The notes: generated from the letters alone by a model not told the origin. Positions 43,471-54,089 are shown, numbered from the stretch's first letter. The stretch is DNA of 64,000 nucleotides from Cavia porcellus (GCF_034190915.1 NW_026947489.1:55428001-55492000); one strand, 5' to 3'. Numbers and translations: made by a program.

Positions 43471-44951
43471 GTACCAGAAAAACGAATTTCAGTTATTGTT
43501 TTAAACTTCCCACCTGAGAAAAGTAGAAAAAGAATATCTGATTACATTTTTTTAATTACCAAAATAGAGGTATTATTTGCCAATAAATAACTCAAAGTGA
43601 AAAAAGAGAAACCGTGCCTGGAATCTCCACCAAGTTAACGAAACATAATCTTGAAAATAAGTTATCCAAAAGCAACAAACAACAAAGAGTATGGGAACCA
43701 GTCCACACCTGGGGTTAACTGCATGAGGATGTCTACGTCGCCCTTGTTTCTTGCATTATTGTGCCACGGACTTGCAGGCCACACTGACTTGCAGGGATCA
43801 TCAGCATTGAGGCTGACATCTTTAAAAGACAATGCCTGTTCCTCCTCATTTTCTGCCTGAGAGTGTAAGATGATGACATGGGTTCCAGCAAACTGGAGCC
43901 TGACAGGACAAACATAGAAAAGCTGTTCTGGCAGGTGATGTTGTTAAAGATAGCATGTGTAGGACGTGTAAATAGGAGAAGAAAATAACTAAAGGAAGAG
44001 GGAAAGAAAGGGAAAGGAGGAGGAGACCAGTTTAGAAATGAGAACAAAACAGGAGCTGGAACCACACTGAGTTAGATAAGAAGGCAAACAAAATAACACA
44101 CCCTCACCCTGTCTGTACTTCCTTTATACCTGGCTCTGTTTTCCTCCTCTGCTCCCCAGATCTGGACCAGCACTGCATCACCTCTCCTTGCAAAGGCAGA
44201 GCAGCCTTCTACACAGACTGACTCCCTCTGGGGCTCCCACTCCCACTGACCCGCCACACCAGCCCCCAAGAGCTTTCTTCAAAAGGCAAGTCAGATCTGC
44301 ACAGCTTACGAGACCCACAGCACACAAGAGAAACTCAGTGCACAAATGCAGCTTCTGGGACTGCTCAGTGCACAGTCCCAGCTTCTGGGACTGTCCTCCA
44401 TTGTGCGCTCACACCTGATGCTGGGAGCTCTGCCTCAGCCACAGAAGATCCAAGGATTCCCTTCCTCCTTAGGAGCGGGCTTCAGCCAGAGGCCGCCGAT
44501 GCCAAGGTCCAGCCTTCTTGCCTTTGTCCTGGACCACCGTTAAGCGTCACCCTAGGCCCCCACTGGGCAGGCTGAGACCTTAGAGCCACTGTCTGCGGTC
44601 AGCAGCTGAATATGGAAAACAGAGCCTCACCAACTCCAGGGGACCCAAGGTTACCTTCCAGCAGATTCTGACCTACTCAGCTCCAGGAGTGTGTCACAAA
44701 TCATACTGATATAAAGGATGTGTGACACATAACTCATAAATAACACAACATGCAATCCTGCTCATTGCAAATTCCACGTGGCTGCTGAGTCTCACAGAGT
44801 TTGTTGGCTATGTTTTGCAGAACTCAACATGAGCAGCAGTCTATGGTCACCTGGGACCACTGAGCATAGCTCCAACTCAAATGCTGGTTGACACTTCAGT
44901 TTATGTTCATGAACAAGGCAAAATAAAACCAAAACAAACATTTAGCAGAAA
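43471..44951. other. Unique non-coding DNA with a small hairpin
   Basis: No exon or repeat recognised. An inverted repeat at 44,372-44,394 is listed separately. Confidence 0.4.
44349..44394. repeat. 15-base duplication forming a 9-bp hairpin
   Basis: CAGCTTCTGGGACTG occurs at 44,349-44,363 and 44,379-44,393. ACAGTCCCA at 44,372-44,380 pairs with TGGGACTGT at 44,386-44,394 around the loop GCTTC. Confidence 0.9.
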
Positions 44952-45140
44952 TCAAGCATGGTGGCTCATACCTGTAATCCCAACACGCTGGGAGGCTGAG
45001 GCAGAAAGAATTACAAATTCAAGCCCAACCCAGGCAACACCATTAGTAAGACACCATTTCAAATTTAGCCATAAAAAAAATGGCTAGGGATGTAGATCAG
45101 TGTGAGCACGCAGGGGTTCAATTCTCAGTACTACCAAAAA
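44952..45140 (+). mobile_element. Composite B1+ID SINE (B1-dID/MEN-like)
   Basis: B1 half 'aatcaagcatggtggctcat', 'acctgtaatcccaacacgct' and 'gggaggctgaggcag', then AAAAAAAATGG and ID half 'ctagggatgtagatcagtgt', 'gagcacgcaggggttcaatt' and 'ctcagtactacc'. Confidence 0.9.
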
Positions 45141-45407
45141 ACTGTGTGTGTTTGTGGTGTTTGTGTATCAAAACTTTACTTGTTCGACAATGACACGGGT
45201 GAATTCTTTGTTGACTCAGTTGGACAAAGGTCTTAGACACTGACAGAAGAAACCCTTGAATTTTGTACTAGTCACAGTGACTTTAGCTCAGTATGTAGTA
45301 TTTGCAAAATACTAATGCTCCATCATTTTCTCAGCCCTGGCAATCAACAAGGCAACAAATTAGGCCCTGGTCTGAAGCATCTGTCAATTTTTTTTTTAAC
45401 ATTTTGG

Positions 45408-45585
45408 GATTTTGTTTTTGTTTTGCTTCACTTTGTTTTGAGATAGGGTCTCCTTATGTAGCTCAGGCTGGCCTTGAACTCACTATGTAGTCCAGGCTAG
45501 CTTCAAACTCTTAGCAATCCTCCTGCCTCAGCCTCCTGAGAGTGCTGGGATGATGGGCATGCACCACCAGGCCCAGCTGCACTTG
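45408..45585 (-). mobile_element. B1-like SINE with internal duplication
   Basis: TTTGTTTTTG tail, 'ttttgagatagggtctcctt', 'caggctggccttgaactcac', 'tatgtagtccaggctagctt', 'aatcctcctgcctcagcctc' and 'gatgatgggcatgcaccacc'. Complete copy with the rodent-type duplication. Confidence 0.95.
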
Positions 45586-47154
45586 TCAATTTTTGTGGGG
45601 CACAAGGTCCAGCTATAACTGATGTCACAGATCAGAGTGGCCATTGTCCTACCTCATAAAACATTGCCATCAATCGGTTACCACAGACCTGTCTGGCTAC
45701 AAGATCCCAGATGACAGAAAACTGTAGCAAAATATTTAGGAAGTGATGACTTTTAATATAACTTAGTGAACTGCAGGTTTATATGATTTCATTTTGAATA
45801 ATGCTTGTGCTTTAAAAAACTTCACTGTCAGCATCCATGAACTGGCCCATGTTGGCTCCAGTGCATCACGGTTTCTGTCATCCATGCTTTCTCTTGGGAC
45901 TAGGCTGGGATTACAGTGGCAAAGACCACCCTTACTACCCTCAATACACCTCTGCTAAGAAAATCTTAGCATCTTTTGTCTCATGTTGATGTCTGCTCTG
46001 AGGCTCCAACTCATACAAGTGAGATGAAGAAGTTTGCTAGAGTTGGCTTGCCCGTTGCTGGCAGGTGACAAAGTTTCCACCTTGACTTGCAGGTGGTATT
46101 CAGAAAGCCCCTAGCACAAGATGTGGGAAATATTGCAAGAGAGCCATCCAGGAGTACCTGGAAACCACGGGCAGACAAAGCCTACACAGAGAGCTGCGCT
46201 GTACACACAGTGGGGACCTATATGCATATGTGGGAACAACAGGCAGCTTCAGTTCAACAGTCACAGAGATCCATGCGCATCTGACCTCTCCACCAGGTCA
46301 GATGCATTTGGGGAAGGTCTGGGTTTTGGTAGAGATTCCAATGAGCAGGTCAGAGTCCTGTGGACCAATGGCCCTCTGGAATCTCCATGTCTTGCAGAGG
46401 TGATGCTTTTCCCCAGTTAAGGGAACGTGGGACTCCTCTCCCCACAGAATACAAGACCCCACCTGAGAGCTGCCCTCCATCTGCTATTGACCTCTGGCTT
46501 GATGGCTAGAGTTAAGTCTCAGAATTGCCAGTTGGGGGTATTCTGGGAAGATGAGACACGCTCCTAAATAACTGGCCAAACAAGCTGGCAGGGACTTGAA
46601 GGTAAGAGGGCTTACAGAGGGGGACAGCTGGACCAGTGAGCCTTCACTGAAAGCTGTCTCCAAAGTTCAGCATCCCACCCAAGACCCCGGGAATGAGGAC
46701 AAACTATTACTGGGTGATTCTCAGATGGCTGGAAAAAAGTAACACTAATGCAGAGACACATTTAGGGCAAAGCGGGGACACAGAGAAGGGACGTGGGATC
46801 ACAGCCAGAGAAGTTAGTAAAGGCTTGGCAGGGAGAAGAAAGTCTCCACATCCCCTAGGGACATACAGGGGCTGGGGACAGGAGTTCCAAGCAGAAGAAA
46901 CATTGTCTGCAAGGTTGGTGACCTGAAAGAATGCAGTGCATTCAGAGAACTGCATTTCTGAGTCACGATCTTGGCTTTTTCAGATTAGAGTCTGTGTTTC
47001 AGCATCCTTGATTCCCTGCGTCTTTCTCAATGCCTACTCACAGTAGGTATCCAATATTGGTTGAATATGTGAATATATGGATGAAGGAAATGAACTGACT
47101 TAACTTATCACTGATTTTCAAGAAGCCAAAGAAGACAAGGAAAAAGATGGATTA
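45586..47154. other. Unique non-coding DNA
   Basis: ORFs of 60-99 codons without domains. A weak MIR/L2-like end ('cagtaggtatccaatattgg', 'ttgaatatgtgaatatatgg') lies at 47,042-47,085. Confidence 0.4.
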
Positions 47155-47305
47155 AGGAGCACTCTGGGCGGCTGAGGGAGGAGGATCCCGAGATTGAACC
47201 CAGTCTGGGCAACTTTGTGATTTAGCAAGACCTTGTGTCAAAAAATTCAATGAAGGCTGGGATGTAGCTTAATGGGAAATCCTCAATACAGCCTCCCAAA
47301 AAGAT
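47155..47305 (+). mobile_element. Composite B1+ID SINE, 5' truncated
   Basis: 'gcactctgggcggctgaggg', 'aggaggatcccgagattgaa', 'gcaagaccttgtgtcaaaaa', then the ID half 'ggctgggatgtagcttaatg' with a shortened end. Confidence 0.75.
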
Positions 47306-47489
47306 GCAGCAATTGTTTTATGGAAATATTGATAAGCTCAGATCAAATATGAATGATAAAGGGCTCAAGATAAACAATAGAAACAGGTTACAATCCTCTT
47401 TGGGCTTGACGCTTGCTTTGTGTATGTGGACTAAAAGGAATTCATTACCTACTGCTATGTAAGGCACATATTTTATACTAACACGCCGA

Positions 47490-48335
47490 ATTTTTCTTCT
47501 CTCTTCTTTTTGAAGATCTTAATACAGGGAAGGATGAAAGGCTAAGAAAAATAAACTTAGGAAATTCAACACTTAAGTTAGTTTCAGAAAACAGATGAAC
47601 AGAAAATGAAAGGAACAAAATTATCAAAGAGCTAAATTTACCAGAACTGAAAGGTGTTAACTCTTCCATGTGAGAAAACTGACTAAATGCTCAGGACGGC
47701 AAATAAGAAAGAAACAGAGAAAGAGAGAGAGAGAAGCAGGGAAGGAGAGAAGTGGGGAAGGAGAGAAGCAGGAAGGAGAGGAGAGACAGGAAGAAAGAGC
47801 AAAAGAGAGAAAATGAGAAGAGAAAAAAAGAAGACCGGGTCACATTGCCCTAATGTGTCTCCACAGACAAGAAAAGAATCTTAAAAGTTTACAAAGAAAA
47901 ACCAACAGACTTATAATGCAAACTCTGGAATCCAAATGCCAAAGGCTTCCCACAGCGATCCTGGGTAAGAAGAGAAAACTTCCTTCAAACTTTGGGATTG
48001 AATGACTTTAAAACAAATTCTGTATCCACTTTTACAAACAATGCAGTGTGAAGATAAAATAAAGAAATTTAAGATGCACACAAATTCTAATATGCACCTT
48101 TCCTAGAAAGTACTGAAAAATATGCTATAGCAATTTGAAGAAATGACCCCAGAGGGGATCCATTCCAGAAAACCAGAGAAGAGAGGGTTCACAATGATGG
48201 TGGACAGGTCAAAGTGTGGGGACAGGCAGCCCCACACTGGGGTAGAAATAATATCTGGACCATTTGAGTGTTCAGGAAGTGATTTTGACAGGTTTTTCCT
48301 GGATTTGGTGAATGTTTTAGATAATTTCATAGAAG
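47490..48335 (+). pseudogene. L1 5' region fragment (old)
   Basis: 'caaattctgtatccactttt', 'gtgtgaagataaaataaaga', 'aaatttaagatgcacacaaa', 'atgcacctttcctagaaagt' and 'actgaaaaatatgctatag' parallel old L1M-type sequence (ctatacccagccaa..., agggtagaataaagacattttcag..., caccctttctcaggaagctactgga). A GA-rich patch (47,700-47,835) interrupts it. No intact frame. Confidence 0.55.
47700..47835. repeat. GA/GGA-rich low-complexity DNA
   Basis: Irregular AGAGAG, GGAGAAG and GGAAGAAAG words, plus strand over 90 percent purine by eye. Confidence 0.85.
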
Positions 48336-48351
48336 AATAAACAATTTTTTA

Positions 48352-48526
48352 GTTTTGTTTTTTGTTTTCTGTTTGTTTTTTCTGCTTGCTTGTTTGTTTG
48401 TTGTTTGTTTGTTTTTGAAACAGGATCTCACTGTGTAACACAGGCTGGCCCTGAACTCACAGTGATCCTCCAGCCTCAGCCTCCCGAGTCCTGGGATCTT
48501 ACAGTTATGCGCCGCCAAGCCCAGCT
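48352..48526 (-). mobile_element. B1-like SINE
   Basis: (TTTG)n tail, 'ttttgaaacaggatctcact', 'caggctggccctgaactcac', 'gtgatcctccagcctcagcc' and 'gggatcttacagttatgcgc'. Confidence 0.92.
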
Positions 48527-48770
48527 TAATTTTTATGTTTATTGGTACATGTCTGCAGTACACAGTTTCACATCCTCATGGGGAGCTGGTATGTGTACAT
48601 AAACACAGCTTCATCTTTTCTACAACCTCTTCCTCTCTCCTTCTTCCCCACTTTCTCCATCTCTTAGTCCCCTTCTCATTTGCAAAAGATCTGTTCCCTG
48701 TTTCCTATTATCTATCTTTTATTTTGGCCTTTAATTGATTTACCCTTTATCTTCTCATAGAAAAGAAAGC
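48527..48770 (-). mobile_element. L1-like T-rich repeat, second copy
   Basis: Similar in order and wording to 29,013-29,300 ('atgtgtacataaacacagct', 'ctcatttgcaaaagatctgt' and pyrimidine-rich stretches). Family uncertain. Confidence 0.35.
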
Positions 48771-48828
48771 ACATAATATTTAAATTGGTGTGTCTGATTG
48801 CCTAAGCAAATTTTAGAAGGTGAATCCA

Positions 48829-48895
48829 GGGCTGGGGTGTACCCCAGGGGCAGAGTGCTTGCCTAACACCGGTTCAATCCTCAGCAATGCTAAAA
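48829..48895 (+). mobile_element. ID SINE (old)
   Basis: 'gggctggggtgtaccccagg', 'ggcagagtgcttgcctaaca' and 'ccggttcaatcctcagcaat'. A GAT/GGTAAT-rich stretch follows, probably the mutated tail. Confidence 0.85.
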
Positions 48896-48942
48896 TGATC
48901 GTGATCATGATCATGATGGTAATGGTAATGGTGATGATTTAA
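48896..48942. repeat. GATCAT/GGTAAT/GATGAT simple repeat
   Basis: Trinucleotide- and hexamer-like array directly after the ID element, including ATCGTGATCATGATCATGAT. Confidence 0.85.
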
Positions 48943-49049
48943 AATGTTCCTGAAAGTGAATCTAGTACTCACCCAAGAAAAACACTGATATGCAAAAGAA
49001 TAAAAATAATGATGCTACACTACCTGAAGTACTTGTTGATAAATGCAGG

Positions 49050-49168
49050 CAGGTCTGAGCAATTTAGAAAGACCTTGTCTTAAAATAAAAAATAAAGAAG
49101 GGAGTTTAGAGATATAGTTCACTGCAAAGGCCTGGGTTCAATGCCCCGTACCAGAAGAAAAAAAATTG
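49050..49168 (+). mobile_element. Composite B1+ID SINE, 5' truncated
   Basis: 'caggtctgagcaatttagaa', 'agaccttgtcttaaaataaa', then ID half 'tttagagatatagttcactg' and 'ggcctgggttcaatgccccg' with an A-rich tail. Confidence 0.75.
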
Positions 49169-49179
49169 TATTTCACTTA

Positions 49180-49551
49180 AAATTGCCTTTATACATAGTG
49201 ACCTATAACCTAACTTAATTAGCAAACAAATTACAACTTAATTTGAGAATGTATTACTTGTAACAAGTAACTAACTCTCAGCCACACATAGCTCCTGTAC
49301 TTTCATCCAATCACAGGCTGCAGTCTACAAAATCATACACAAATGAGGTGAATGCTGACCTGTGATCAATAGGCTATTTCTGAATATCACCTCCTTTTTT
49401 GATCTATAAACACCTCAGTGTCCACTTGGCTGAGTGGTACTCTCTGAACATTTACTAGTTATCAGGTATCTCTCAGCTCATTAATTTTTTCATTGCTCAA
49501 ATTAATTCTGCTAAATTTAACTCATCTAAAGTTATTCTTTTAACCGTTCAT
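49180..49551 (+). mobile_element. LTR-like block (tentative)
   Basis: Contains 'catccaatcacaggctgc', a TATA box CTATAAA at 49,404-49,410 and pyrimidine-rich DNA downstream, in the order of an ERV LTR. No terminal repeats or poly(A) signal could be fixed. It ends just before the 152-codon ORF. Confidence 0.35.
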
Positions 49552-50010
49552 GTGTATCAGGACTTGAGGGAATTTCATCTCTGCATTCACAGGAGATGGC
49601 AGAAGGGACTCTTTTCTTCTGGTTGCTTGAGAAGATGCCATTCAAGAAGGTACCTCTTAAATCCATGGAGTAGAACCAGGCTGCTGATCTGTATCCAAAA
49701 GACTTTCTTCACAGAACAAAGAATTTTTTTGTCTTTTGTTTTAATGAGAAAACAACATCATAGAGACAAAAGAATAAGAACCAAACAGTGTGAAATACAC
49801 GCTTCTCTCACCAAAGTCCTCCAGCAAGGACCAACTCTCTACTACTCAGTGGAAATGCTCAAATATATAAAAACCAAAGATGTCACCACAGGTGAGTATC
49901 AGACTGAGGGGTGCCCAGGGGAGGCACAGCCCTGGGTCTACACCCCAACTCTCACTTTCAGTGTTGACCTTGAGCAAGTCCAAGTTCATTTCCTCATTGG
50001 TAAGCTATAA
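49552..50010 (+). CDS. 152-codon ORF of unknown nature (doubtful)
   Basis: One of the longest ORFs in the window not explained by a simple repeat. It starts 'ATG TAT CAG' directly after an LTR-like block; CAG at 49,558-49,560 could also be an acceptor. A strong donor CACAG|GTGAGTAT (GT at 49,892) lies inside it. The protein is basic and Arg/His-rich in its first 70 residues and shows no domain, signal peptide or membrane segment that I recognise. Its last 30 codons run through a MIR SINE (49,920-50,090), so the full frame cannot be an ancient conserved protein. It could be an exon (49,561-49,891) of an LTR-driven transcript or a chance frame. Confidence 0.12.
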   Translation: MYQDLREFHLCIHRRWQKGLFSSGCLRRCHSRRYLLNPWSRTRLLICIQKTFFTEQRIFLSFVLMRKQHHRDKRIRTKQCEIHASLTKVLQQGPTLYYSVEMLKYIKTKDVTTGEYQTEGCPGEAQPWVYTPTLTFSVDLEQVQVHFLIGKL

Positions 50011-50090
50011 ATAATACTACTTACACATTAGGAGTATGGACAAAATCCACAAAAGACTTAGATCAGTGTGTTCTGTGCATGCTAATAATC
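49920..50090 (+). mobile_element. MIR SINE
   Basis: 'ctctcactttcagtgttgac', 'cttgagcaagtccaagttca', 'tttcctcattggtaagctat', 'aaataatactacttacacat' and 'gtgcatgctaataatcatta' follow the sense MIR order. Confidence 0.75.
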
Positions 50091-50439
50091 ATTAATACCA
50101 AATGCTCATAACTGAAAATTAAATGCAGAAACTGAAATTCTGGGATCACTGATTCTCATTATGTTATCTGTCTGCCTTACATTGAATGAGATTAGGAATC
50201 CTTTGGCTTCTAAACCAGATCTTCGGGCTCCCATAGGATTATCAGTGACCTAAAAAAATCACCCAAAGCTCAGCTGATGTCCACCGTGACATTTTCCATA
50301 ATGGTGGGTTTTTAGGTCAGTACCTGCCAGGCCACTTTTAGGAAATCCCCTAAATTTTCAGTATAATGATGACTATTTCTACTCCACTACTTTCCTCTTA
50401 AAATAAATCAAAACCAGCTAAAAGTACAGCTATAAAATA
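50091..50439. other. Unique non-coding DNA
   Basis: No feature recognised. Confidence 0.4.
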
Positions 50440-50660
50440 TTTCTCTGAGTGCTGTGCCATTTCTGATGGAAGCTGACAGATTAAAATTCTTAATGAATAC
50501 ACCCACTGTGGAATGCTAAAGTACACTTTCAGGCAATTTTTCAGAGCAATGGATTCAATTTATTCTTGTTTCCATAGCAACAAGAGGAAATCACTCTATT
50601 ATTTCATTATAGTGTTTCCAATTATTTTCTCCACAACTTAGGTCATAGACAAACCTGGAA
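50440..50660. promoter_or_regulatory. Candidate conserved non-coding element around an X-box
   Basis: Repeat-free. Contains AT-rich homeodomain-like cores (AGATTAAAATTCTTAATG), the X-box described separately, 'agaggaaatcactctattat' and a pyrimidine-rich right side. Inference only. Confidence 0.3.
50568..50581. promoter_or_regulatory. RFX X-box motif
   Basis: GTTTCCATAGCAAC is an imperfect palindrome with both half-sites of the RFX-family X-box (GTTNCC and GNAAC spaced by two bases). RFX proteins use such sites in ciliary gene promoters and enhancers. No promoter is evident nearby, so an enhancer role or chance is possible. Confidence 0.6.
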
Positions 50661-51844
50661 AGAATGATGTTGACCACAGAACAAACCATAAACTTATCAT
50701 TTCCTCGCTGGATTAAAAGTTGCTCCTGGATATCCAGTGCCTTTGGCCCTCATGAATGCTGTACAAAATCTCCAGACATTTGAGGAGAAAAAAAAAGATT
50801 TACTTAAAATCTTTCCACTTTGTCCCTTTTGAGTTGAGGGGAACAAGAAAGGAGAGGGTTTTACCAATCATGTAAACAAAAGAAAATTAAATGAATGTTT
50901 TTATTCATTTAAAACAATTCGTTGAATCTTCACAGAGCTGGTCTTTGGCAGGTAACAGTGACTAATCACATTTAAGATCAGTGATTGTGGTCCCTCCATG
51001 GAGAAGCACCATTCGATCCCACACCTGAAAGCTGTGTAATCTAGTATAGTGGGGTTAACATAAGGACAGCAATACATCCCCACAATCAGAAAATCAGCAT
51101 GACTCTTCATACAAGCTATGTAAGAAGACAGACAAAATCATCCCACACTGCTGAGCATTTACCAAGCCCAACAGCTATTTGACCCTACAAGATGCACCTG
51201 CTGAGCCACCAAGGCTAAGTAAATTCCTCCTATTGAAGTCAATACAAATGATTTTTCTATGCATGAAATCAGCAAGCTCAGGCCTTACCAGCTTTAGGTA
51301 CAAAATAACTCCTTTAATCTGCACTCCCTGGAAAACAGCAACAGAGCCTCAGTAACCTGCAATCCCACCCCTCCCCCATGCCTTAGTGCCTCAAGCCCCA
51401 GCAGAACCGAAATCAGACCTCACCCTCTGCTCTTCAGCCACCTCTTGGAGCCCTGTGCTTGGGTCTGGTGGTTACCGTCCTGCAGCTCTGGGCCTCTGCC
51501 ATTCCCTTTCCTCCAGCAATGATCTCAAGGTCCAGGGTGTGTTTACATTTTTAAAATCTTATTAGAGTAAAAGTCACGCTGTCCAGAGCTATGGGATAAG
51601 TGTGTTCCAAGTGAGAGGGAGTGTGCTAAGTATTTTTTAAGATGATTCATCACCCTGTGTCTTTTACTAGAATAATTTAAATAATTTTAATTTAAACCTT
51701 CACCACATTCTATGATCACCCCCTGCTGATTAACCATTTACAGCAGTATCTGTCAAATAAAACCACTGCCGCGTGTTTCCAGCTACTTCACTCACTGAAT
51801 TTGACACTGGAACACCTGGATCATGGCAAAGTGAAAGGACTGGG
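50661..51844. other. Unique non-coding DNA
   Basis: No exon recognised. A GC-richer stretch lies at 51,360-51,530. Confidence 0.4.
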
Positions 51845-52090
51845 AAAGGTAAATATTTTGGGATCATTTCAGGACATCACCAGGCACTAAAGAAAAGGTG
51901 CTTCTAGAACTGTGTCAGAAAGTGATAAGAATGATAGGGTTAGTGTATTCAAAACAAGGGGGAACTTTCCAGAAGGAAGGAATGGCAGTGCCTCTTACAG
52001 TAACGATTTTTTTAAAATTTAAATGTCAATCTTATTTCTTGATTACACCTTATACCTCATCCCTCCTCTTCAGCACAGCAGAGCTGAGTA
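51845..52090. mobile_element. Ancient DNA-transposon-like repeat (copy 3 of 3)
   Basis: 'gtgcttctagaactgtgtca', 'gaaagtgataagaatga', 'gaatggcagtgcctcttaca', 'gtaacgatttttttaaaatt' and 'ttgattacaccttatac' align with the copies at 15,890 and 32,180. Confidence 0.5.
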
Positions 52091-52569
52091 ATACGGTTTG
52101 GGCATGGGAATGAGACAATATGGTGTATCCACTCCCAGGGTCACATGGCCCTGAGCATAGCTCTGGCCAGCAAAACCTCTGGCCATGAAAAAATATATCT
52201 ACCTGGGATCAAACTCACAACCTCAGTGACACCATGCAGTTCCTCCCCAGTCACCCCCAAGCACCACTGGAATCAACACACAACAGTTCCACAGTAGCAC
52301 ATTCTGAATCCGCACTTCCCAACACTCCTAACTGGTGAGCAGTCAGTAGGTCCACCTTTTCCATATGCATTTTTTTTCAGATGCATTTTTAATTTCACAA
52401 GTAAAATGCAAATGGGTTCTCATAGAAACAGAACTCTAGAGAACCACTCCAATTGCCAGTTTCTTCCAAAACTTTCTCTGTACAAATACAAGCAGATTTC
52501 CAAGCACCAAATGAAGTAGATAGCAGTGCTGGGCTTTGGGGGTCTGTTTTTCATTGGTTTTGTGTGTTT
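52091..52569. other. Unique non-coding DNA
   Basis: No feature recognised. Confidence 0.4.
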
Positions 52570-52665
52570 TGTTTGTTTGATTACAATGCTGGGGATTAAA
52601 CCCAAAGAGTCTCACCTGCTAGACAAGTGTCCTGTCTCTGAGCTGTGTCCTCCACCCAAGCGTTT
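52570..52665 (-). mobile_element. ID SINE (old)
   Basis: 'tgtttgattacaatgctggg', 'gattaaacccaaagagtctc', 'gctagacaagtgtcctgtct' and 'gagctgtgtcctccaccc' are the reverse complement of an ID element. Confidence 0.75.
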
Positions 52666-52967
52666 GAGATTCTACCTTTTGTTTCTTTTCAGGTAGAAAT
52701 GTGATCATACTCGATGTATCACTGTGCCTCGCTTCTGTCACTTATCAACACGGCCCATAAGCACGTGGATCTACTTTTTTGTTAACTACAAAAACTAGGC
52801 TCTCCTGAAAGACGGGCACTTTCTTGGCAACCCTCTTCGCTGTTTCCACTTTGCTTCCCACGACACTATCCAGGGCACACGGAGATGGAGTAGTTCTTGT
52901 CCTCCTTTTTCATGGCAGCTTCCAGACTTTTCTCCCTTCTTATTCCATCAAGATTGAAAAGAAGAAT

Positions 52968-53034
52968 GAAAGAAGGAAGAAAGGAAGGAAGAGAGAGAAA
53001 GAGAAAGAAAGAGAGAGAAAAAGGAAGGAAGGAA

Positions 53035-53072
<38 letters not shown>
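52968..53072. repeat. (GAAA)n/(GGAA)n polypurine tract
   Basis: 105 consecutive purines, ending in about ten AAAG/GAAA units, directly followed by a B1-like SINE. It yields artefactual Lys/Arg- and Ser/Phe-rich ORFs. Confidence 0.97.
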
Positions 53073-53073
<1 letters not shown>

Positions 53074-53081
53074 CTAGTGAG

Positions 53082-53230
53082 CCAGGTATGGCAGTGGAAG
53101 CCTGCATTCACAGCTCTTGGGAGGCTGAAGCAGGAGGAGCATAAGTTTAAGGCCAGCCAGTGTAAAGAGAGTTTAAGGCCAGCCCAGATGACATTACAAG
53201 ACCCCGTCTCAAAACAAAAATGAAAATTTT
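53082..53230 (+). mobile_element. B1-like SINE with internal duplication
   Basis: 'gagccaggtatggcagtgga', 'agcctgcattcacagctctt', 'gggaggctgaagcaggagga', the duplicated 'gtttaaggccagcc' motif, and 'gaccccgtctcaaaac'. Confidence 0.9.
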
Positions 53231-54089
53231 TTTTTAAAGTTTTGAATCTCATTGTGAGACTCTGCCTTCCATTTTACCAGCATGCTGCTGTCACCTGCTG
53301 AACTCAAAGCTACCCCTTGATCTTGGTTCTGGGCTCATTGCCTTCAGTACGATCCCACTTTAATTCTTAGAGAACTCACATGTACTTTGACCTTTCTGTT
53401 TCTTGAGCTTCCACTTGCAATGGTTTTTGACATTGAAGCCCACTACTCAACTCAGGCACTCACATCCATGGTCATGCCCCAGATCTTCTCACTGCCGTGA
53501 ACTGTTAATTCCAACATTACCTCAGGAATAAGCTTCCCACTCTGGGCAACTATCTCCTATCTTCCTGCTCGGTCTTCCTTCTGTTCTGACCCTTACAATT
53601 CTGTCCTCTCTTGGGACCTCAAATCTATTGATCCTAACACCTTTCACAGTTCCATCCTTTTCTCTCTCTCCAAGCAAATATCTCCCACTGACCAGGAGAC
53701 GCTCACTCTTCCAGGCTTTTCCTCTTCCAGCTCTTAGGGTACTAAAACATGTCTTGGTACAAATTAGAGACACACACAGAAAGAGTAGTGGGTATTTCCA
53801 GAGGAGGAAAATGAATCTTTCCCCTAAAGTAGTTATATCACATACAACTACAAATTTAAAAAGACAGTGAATGAAATGTGTTTCAACTAAAGGTAGGAAA
53901 AGGTATTTAAATAAGCAAGACCACAATACTTATGGATGTCAGGCACTTGATGTCACCTTACGGCACCACTCCTGAGGACCCACCACTCAGCCGTGCATTC
54001 GACTTGGACGAGAGCCCTGTACGTGATACTATTGCTAATAAGACACAAGAACAAGGATTAACAAAATGGAATCCACTAGAAGTATTACA
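53231..54089. other. Unique non-coding DNA
   Basis: A 134-codon minus ORF (53,522-53,926) overlaps an 80-codon plus ORF. No domain recognised. Confidence 0.4.

Noticed and set aside
53522..53926. 134-codon minus ORF
   Set aside because: No recognisable motif; overlapped by an opposite ORF in pyrimidine-rich DNA.
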